This document shows positions 58,641 through 64,000 of a stretch of DNA of 64,000 nucleotides, piece by piece. A program made the translations under genes and the position numbers. Positions within the stretch are counted from its first letter, which is position 1; the number at the start of each line of letters is the position of its first letter. Under the pieces are notes generated by a model. It was not told the origin of the DNA. It was given only the letters and a program-made list of their open reading frames with translations, and searched no databases. The stretch comes from Lithospermum erythrorhizon (lineage: Eukaryota; Streptophyta; Magnoliopsida; Boraginales; Boraginaceae): positions 1 to 64,000 of the forward strand of contig JADFUC010000780.1 of NCBI GenBank assembly GCA_019722365.1, given 5' to 3'.

Positions 58641-59990
58641 CTCTCGACATAGTACGGTTTTCTCGCAACCTCACGAAAACTTAATAAACTCTTTTGTAGA
58701 TATGCAGATTCACATAACCATCCGAACTAACGATTATATCCAAGAACGACTTTATTTTCCCTAAGTATATTGAAATTGGACATAATTAATTCAACATAAT
58801 TGAACATAATTAACTCAGATAAGTAAACCCTAAATTTGGAATAAAAATGAATTAAATGAAAAAAATAAATACTTGGACATAATTGGTAAATAAACACTTG
58901 GACATACTCGACATAATTGCACATAATTGAATATAATTAAACACACTGAATATAACTGAACATAAATAATCATGTAGTTAAACCCCTAGATCGAACCCAA
59001 TCAAAATGAATCTAAAACTCCAAAAATAAAAACAAATACGTATACACATAATTGAATATAATTGAACATAAAATATCAAAACATACCTTAGGATTCGAGT
59101 CGGGGGGCGGGACGGAAGTTGGTGAGGATTGGCTTGTTCTTAATCCGATCTCTGTGATTTTCGACTTTATATATTAACCATGCTGGCCGGTCCGCGTCGG
59201 GTATGCCAGTCGTTCGATAATAACTGCTTTTTCTTATTTTTCATATTAACCTAATTATTCAACGATAATAAATATATTCTATTCAAATTAGTTATATATT
59301 AAATTACATATATTATAAGCATAAAAATATCTAATGCTGATAATAGTCATACCGCATAAAAGATAGGTGTACAAATAGTCGTAGTTATACTCTATTATAC
59401 GATATACCGAATCTTTACGAATATTTTTTTTATAATTTTAATAATATATTTAATGATTATAAGTCATAATAATTGATTACATTAATTAAAACTAAAATTA
59501 AAAAGAAGAAAATTGATTTTATTTCGATCACCGACAATCGGACCGACACTAAACCGACACCACACCGACACCCGACTCACCAAACTCATCCAAACCTCGA
59601 CACTAAACCCATTACCACCCCACCACCCCAACACCCAAACCCTCGATTAATTTTCCCCTCATTACTATACCGACATCGCATCTGACACTCATTTTGCGTA
59701 ATCGGGGATTAAAAAATCTCAGCTTGTTTTAACATGTCGCTTTTATACAACCTATAAAACCACAATCAAAACAACATAAAAACAAATCAAACTATAAAAC
59801 ATAACAAGCACAAACATCAAAATATAAACACAAATCATCTAAATGAAAATATAAATACAAATCAAACTATCAACATAAAAAATATCCATAAACCATAAAA
59901 ACTAGTAAAACTATCTCCATAAATCAATATCCATAAATCAATACAAAATTAATATAAAAATATCCATAACCAATCCCGGGGGCCAGAATC
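58641..59990. other. CACTA 2 spacer between the two genes
   Basis: AT-rich with AATTGAACATAATT-type low complexity (58.77-59.08 kb). A second internal cluster of ACCGACACC motifs lies at 59.54-59.58 kb and near 59.67 kb, which is unusual because these motifs are otherwise subterminal. The plus-strand frame at 59,473 is a translation of that cluster. Confidence 0.6.
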
Positions 59991-61800
59991 ACTAAGGCCG
60001 GGGTCCTGCTGTGGGGGTCAGCTCATAATTGGGTCTGGGGCGGGGGCGGATTGGCCGGGATGAGGGCGTCAGTACTGAGTCGCAAGCCTGGCTCCGAGTC
60101 ACTATCGACGGGCCGGAGGTCTTAAATGCAAAGAAGCCATTTGTTAGCCTCTATGTAACTCCTGAACATCGCTGCCTGGGGCCACCCGATTCCCTCGAGG
60201 CCCGCAACCTCTTCTCGAAGGCCTTGCTTCTTTGCCTCGACTCGGCTAACCGACACGCTGGGACATCCTCGCGGTCGGAGTCAGTTCCGACGGACCGTAA
60301 TCCATCAACATCTCAACAAGGAGTATAACTGCTCCCATCCGCCTTCGCCAAAACCCGAATTGGCTGTGCTAAGTTCCGTGATCCATGCTTGCCTTGTCCC
60401 ACGGAGCCTTTAATGGATCCAAGTCCTGCATTTCACTAACAAGACCGCGACTCATCCCGTTAGTTATACAAACATAAAATGAATATAAGTAACGTATAAA
60501 AAACATATATTAAAAAAAACGCTTTTAAATTTAATGTATAAAAATTTTAAACTTACAAAAGCGCTTCAAATTGATTGTGACTCCTTACTCCTGCCTCATT
60601 TCCACACCTTGTCCTTCTTCTTGTTCAGATCGAGACGAATGTTCAACGGCGAAGGACGCTTCCCAGTCCTCAACACCTGAAATGGAATTAAAATACATAG
60701 TTAATAACTGTCAATATTGAAAAATAAAATTTAATAAAACCAAATCCAAACTTACCTCATCATGGAGCCTCTCGTGAAGCCCCTTGCTCCCCAGGGAATG
60801 CTTCGAAGGAGCTCCATCAGGCCCGCCAACTGGAGTCATGCGGTTCTGTCGGTTCTTCTGGGAGATCGACTGGGCCGCCATCCCGGCCACCAAAGCATCA
60901 CATACTTCCTCCCCACACAGCACGGTCCTGGATCCAATCCGGGCACGGCGTCCCAAGGAGAAGGGCGGGATCGTTTACCTCGGCACCAAGCAGCCGCATC
61001 AAGGCTCTTCTCGTAAGAAGATCTCGCCACCTCTTCTTGTTCGAAGCCTCCCAAAGCTGCCTGGCATATGAAACGCTCCCTCCCTGAATCTCATATCGAT
61101 CCAAAATAAATACAAAATTAAGTTAGTCTTAATTTCACACCAAAATCACAAAACTTTTATATTTAAATACTTACCAAAAAAGCATTCCATATGCCATCCT
61201 TCACGCTCTGATCCACATCTGTAGCGCCAGCCACAAATCTTCGACCGTTCCTTATTTCGCTGTCAAGAATCTTTTTCACTCCTACCCAAGCCTAACATAA
61301 ACAAACAGATTTAATTAGATACAAATGATAAATAAATATAAATATTAATATGACAAAATCAATAAATAAAAATGCAATTTACGCCCTCAAAGCACGTAGC
61401 AACCATCCTCCCGGGTCCCGCAGAAGCGAGATGACGTGGGCCTATCGGTCCACGCACTTAACGCTCTCCGGACTGTCCATAAGGTCGTCACCGACCCCCG
61501 AATCGCCACCGTATTCTCCGCCATCGGGCCACAAGGATTTACGTGTCACCATTGGCCCGTGGGCCAGATACGCTCGACGAAATGACGCACAAGCGGATAT
61601 GGATGACGTGGTCGCAGCCCATCGCCCGGGTCCAAAAGAGCGTGACCGCCATATGGAGGGGGGGGCCAGTGGATGGCTCTATCACAAGTGGTTTGATGAC
61701 TATCCCTAGGCCTCTCTGCCGACCGCCTCTCCCCCGCCTCCTCTGTCACACTTTCGTCCGAGTTTTACCGCCACGAGGAGCCATAAAACCTGCGTTTTGA
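59991..61800 (-). pseudogene. CACTA 2 Ptta/En/Spm-type (Transposase_24-like, tnpA-like) gene
   Basis: Minus-strand exons are bounded by convincing splice sites. One exon at about 61,178-61,292 reads AWVGVKKILDSEIRNGRRF and continues to DGIWNAFL, followed by a GTAAGT donor. The next exon (about 60,745-61,092) begins after CAG with GGSVSYARQLWEASNKKRW and contains the family hallmark SQKNRQNR followed by SKHSLGSKG, then a GTAAGT donor after LHDE. A further exon follows at 60.6-60.68 kb with acid/Gln-rich residues. A terminal exon at 60.1-60.43 kb includes a coiled-coil-like EAKKQGLREEVAGLEG. It would bind subterminal motifs and assist the transposase. A GC-rich 5' exon at 61.38-61.79 kb is less clear. 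A few breaks remain. Confidence 0.75.
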
Positions 61801-62460
61801 AAATTCAAATTCTATCAAAATTAAAACAAAATCAATTCAATTCAATCCAATCTTGGCCCAATCTAAAACAACATTCAAACTCAAATCTAATTCAAACAAC
61901 ATTTCGATCTAATTCAAACAACATTCAAACTAATACTTTATCAATTCAATTCAAATTCAATTCGATTTAATCTCAAATATAATTCAAATCAAATCAAATT
62001 CAAACTTAATCAAATTCAATTCAACATAATTCAATTCTAATTCAATTCCAATTATCATTCTCAATTCAATGCAATTAAACCTAATAAATCCAATTCAATT
62101 AATTCAATTCAATCGAACATTTAAAACCGAATAAGTCCGAATATCCACCCCAATTGAAAACAAATTAACAAATTAAAAACAAATTAAACCAAATTAAATT
62201 CATTCCAATCCAACAACATTAATCCAACATTCAATCCAACATTCAATCCAATCCAACATTTAATTCAATCTAATTCAATTAAAAACAATTAAATCGAATA
62301 AATCCAACATTCAATTCCCAATTCAACTTTTTGTTTAATTATATTATCAATTCTAATAAAAATATATTATCAATTTCCAATTCAACTTTATTAAACATAT
62401 ATTATCAATTCCTAATTCAACTTTATTAAACATATATTATCAATTCTAATAAAAAATACA
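61801..62460. repeat. Low-complexity (AATTCAATT)-type array in CACTA 2
   Basis: About 660 bp of CAATTCAAATTCAATCCAA-type units, almost without G on the plus strand. It occupies the same place, upstream of the minus-strand tnpA-like gene, as the 1.3-kb array in CACTA 1 but has a different unit. Confidence 0.85.
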
Positions 62461-62855
62461 AGTAATTATAAAAATAAATAATTAAAAAAATTAAACCAAA
62501 AAACTTAAAAAATAAAGTCGACTTTTCCGCGGGGCGCGGGGCTGGTAGCCAAGCGTCACAGTGGGGCGGGCGGCGGTGGCGCTTAAACCGCGATGGAATG
62601 GGACCGCGGATGGGTAGTGTTGTGGGGTTTGATGTGATTAAAAAACGATTTTTTTTTATATATAACAATATAGTCACGGGGTCCTTGCTCAGATAATTTT
62701 GGATTTTTTAAATTAACAAATTTTCCGACACCACCCGACACCACACCGACATCAAAAAGGCCCAAATAAAAATTTAACGGCCTTTAAAACTGACACTATA
62801 ATGACTACGGGGCGCTTGTAATTTCCCCGACACCATGTCCGTTTTTCTAGTAGCG
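62461..62855. repeat. Right terminal and subterminal region of CACTA 2
   Basis: Short GC-rich leader-like DNA (62.52-62.62 kb) precedes ACCGACACC-type motifs at 62.73-62.76 and 62.83 kb and the terminus TTCTAGTAGCG. On the minus strand this is where the element promoter should lie. Confidence 0.7.
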
Positions 62856-62858
62856 ATA

Positions 62859-63578
62859 TAGAACAAGTTTTAGTTGTCATCCTAGCTATTTTCACATCAA
62901 TTAAGAATTAATTAATAATGAATGACATTTTACATATATATCTCTAATTAATTCATCAAATTATAATTTGAAGTATAGATTATTGAAAATGTAAAGTGTA
63001 ATTTTATTTACTACAATGACAAGTAAAAAAATTCAAATTTTTAAAGATAGAATATCCGGAGGGAGTATATAACATGTTAAAAGAAAAAATATTTAAATTC
63101 AAAATTTAAAACCTTAACACATTAAAACTAAAAATTAAATAATTTTTTAGAAATGATTATGTACTAATATTGTTTTCTTTAATTTATAGTCTTCCATTAA
63201 AGGAATGTTGATTCGAAACGGTCCCAACCCACAATTCGAACCACTTGAGAAGTACCAATGGTACGCTACTTGACCAAGTTCTAATGTTCATTCTACTCTC
63301 TACATAATAGTTCTAATGTTATAACATATTCATTTATGAAAATATAACATCCAGTCAATTGAAATAAAGTAATCATAATAGTTTGTGATGTTGTTCTAAA
63401 TAAACTATTTTATTGACTTATTTAAGTTTCTCTGAATTAGTTAATTTATATATCCAATAGAGCACTTAATTTTTTATCCCCAAATACTAAAATAAACTTT
63501 CTACCTGCTCAGTGTAGGTTGGATGACGATGGGTAAGTCTTCTTGCATATATATGCTTAAAGGGAGTTTTTTTTTAGA
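62859..63578. other. AT-rich flank with a Stowaway-like terminus
   Basis: CCGGAGGGAGTATA at about 63,057-63,070 resembles the right end of a Stowaway-type MITE followed by TA. The left end was not found. Apart from this, A/T-rich DNA without coding sequence. Confidence 0.35.
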
Positions 63579-63710
63579 TAGGAGGGAGTTTTTGTGTTTA
63601 TTATGTATTTGCTTAAATCTTAATTCATACTGATTACCATTTTTTTGATCAACGGCTAATATTGAATATAAGATTAATTTATTTTTTCGCATTTAAAAAA
63701 ACTCCTCCTA
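63579..63710. repeat. 132-bp foldback (MITE-like) element
   Basis: TAGGAGGGAGTTTTT at 63,579-63,593 is the inverted complement, with one-base slips, of AAAAAACTCCTCCTA at 63,695-63,710. The interior is A/T-rich and non-coding. It could be a Stowaway-like or other MITE; target duplications are not clear. A 63-codon minus-strand frame across it is chance. Confidence 0.5.
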
Positions 63711-64000
63711 CAATTATAAAGACGCACAATCTATATCCTGATTTGTTGTCTAATCTTACTCCAATTCGATTTTACCTTTTTAATTTTATTGCTTTTATTT
63801 TCCTTATTTTATTATAGTTTTATGTTTAGAAGATTCATAATTCAATTTTTAACACATTTAATATAATTTTACTCTAATTATTCATCATCATAGATCCGAA
63901 AACTCGAATTCAAATATATATGGAGAAACTTCTTCTTCAAATTCGAAAAAATGTGTTAATGGTTCTATTGTTTATATACATGGAAATGCAAAACCAACAC
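63711..64000. other. AT-rich terminal segment
   Basis: No feature seen. Confidence 0.5.

Larger units (their letters stand above)
53729..62855 (-). mobile_element. CACTA (En/Spm) DNA transposon 2, 9,127 bp
   Basis: The left terminus CACTACTAGAAC is at 53,729 and the right terminus TTCTAGTAGCG ends at 62,855, flanked by a 3-bp ATA duplication (53,726-53,728 and 62,856-62,858). Subterminal motifs are ACCGACACC and ACCGACGCC at both ends, different from element 1. The minus strand carries the tnpA-like gene (61.8-60.0 kb) and then the TNP2-like gene (58.6-55.4 kb), the same layout and nearly the same length as element 1. Frames are broken. Confidence 0.93.

Noticed and set aside
60029..60328. 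99-codon plus-strand frame with S/T-rich end
   Set aside because: Antisense to the terminal exon of the minus-strand tnpA-like gene, whose reading includes a coiled-coil-like segment.
61350..61709. 119-codon plus-strand frame in CACTA 2
   Set aside because: Overlaps the GC-rich 5' exon of the minus-strand tnpA-like gene; no family resemblance in the plus frame.
63230..63290. Possible tRNA-derived repeat (ATTCGAACC with downstream palindromic DNA)
   Set aside because: No A box or acceptor stem could be drawn.
1..64000. Search for CRISPR arrays, operons, rRNA or intact tRNA genes
   Set aside because: None seen; the sequence is plant nuclear in character, and the repeats present are LTR, TIR, subterminal or low-complexity arrays.

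Overview
This window is almost certainly a repeat-dense, gene-poor (pericentromere-like) stretch of a flowering-plant nuclear genome, probably a eudicot. The evidence is plant-type LTR retrotransposons (Ty1/copia and Ty3/gypsy), CACTA DNA transposons with TNP2-type transposases, a plant mariner-like element, AT-rich spacers, and one decayed plant pectin methylesterase. I cannot name the species. No intact protein-coding host gene longer than about 60 residues is visible, and nearly every coding segment carries stops and frameshifts.

Layout. 1-3.5 kb: unrecognised repeat-like DNA with a short tandem repeat. About 3.5-11.5 kb: a minus-strand gypsy-like LTR element with a polypurine-tract-like site next to its 3' LTR and a very decayed interior. 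11.5-15.7 kb: a plus-strand gypsy element (gag, zinc knuckle, protease region, RT, RNase H) that stops abruptly. 16.5-22.9 kb: a complete but broken plus-strand copia element with two LTRs. 25.4-27.4 kb: minus-strand copia remains, namely a nearly complete gag with a perfect CCHC knuckle followed by an RT-end/RNase H relic. 28.4-29.2 kb: a solo LTR. 30.6-31.25 kb: the 3' exon of a pectin methylesterase pseudogene. 31.7-39.7 kb: a minus-strand Sirevirus-like copia element that has an extra envelope-like ORF between pol and the 3' LTR. Its gag/U5 region is replaced by a 2-kb plus-strand piece of the 16.5-kb copia family. 39.8-40.9 kb: a mariner-like transposase pseudogene. 41.8-42.9 kb: a non-coding block rich in TGACG/TGACAT motifs. 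43.2-44.4 kb: a short B3-like ORF and an unidentified ORF with a TATA-like promoter. 44,635-53,710 and 53,729-62,855: two 9.1-kb CACTA elements in the same orientation, 18 bp apart. The last 1.1 kb is AT-rich with small foldback or MITE-like ends.

The elements do not form a pathway; they are layers of independent insertions. Within each autonomous-type element the genes would have cooperated. In the CACTA elements these are a TNP2 transposase and a smaller Ptta/En/Spm-type DNA-binding protein acting on terminal inverted repeats and subterminal motifs. In the LTR elements they are gag packaging plus protease, integrase, RT and RNase H. The most interesting features are the paired CACTA elements with a shared non-canonical CG 3' terminus, the Sirevirus-like element with its extra ORF and gag patch, and the PME exon lying between two inverted LTRs of one family.
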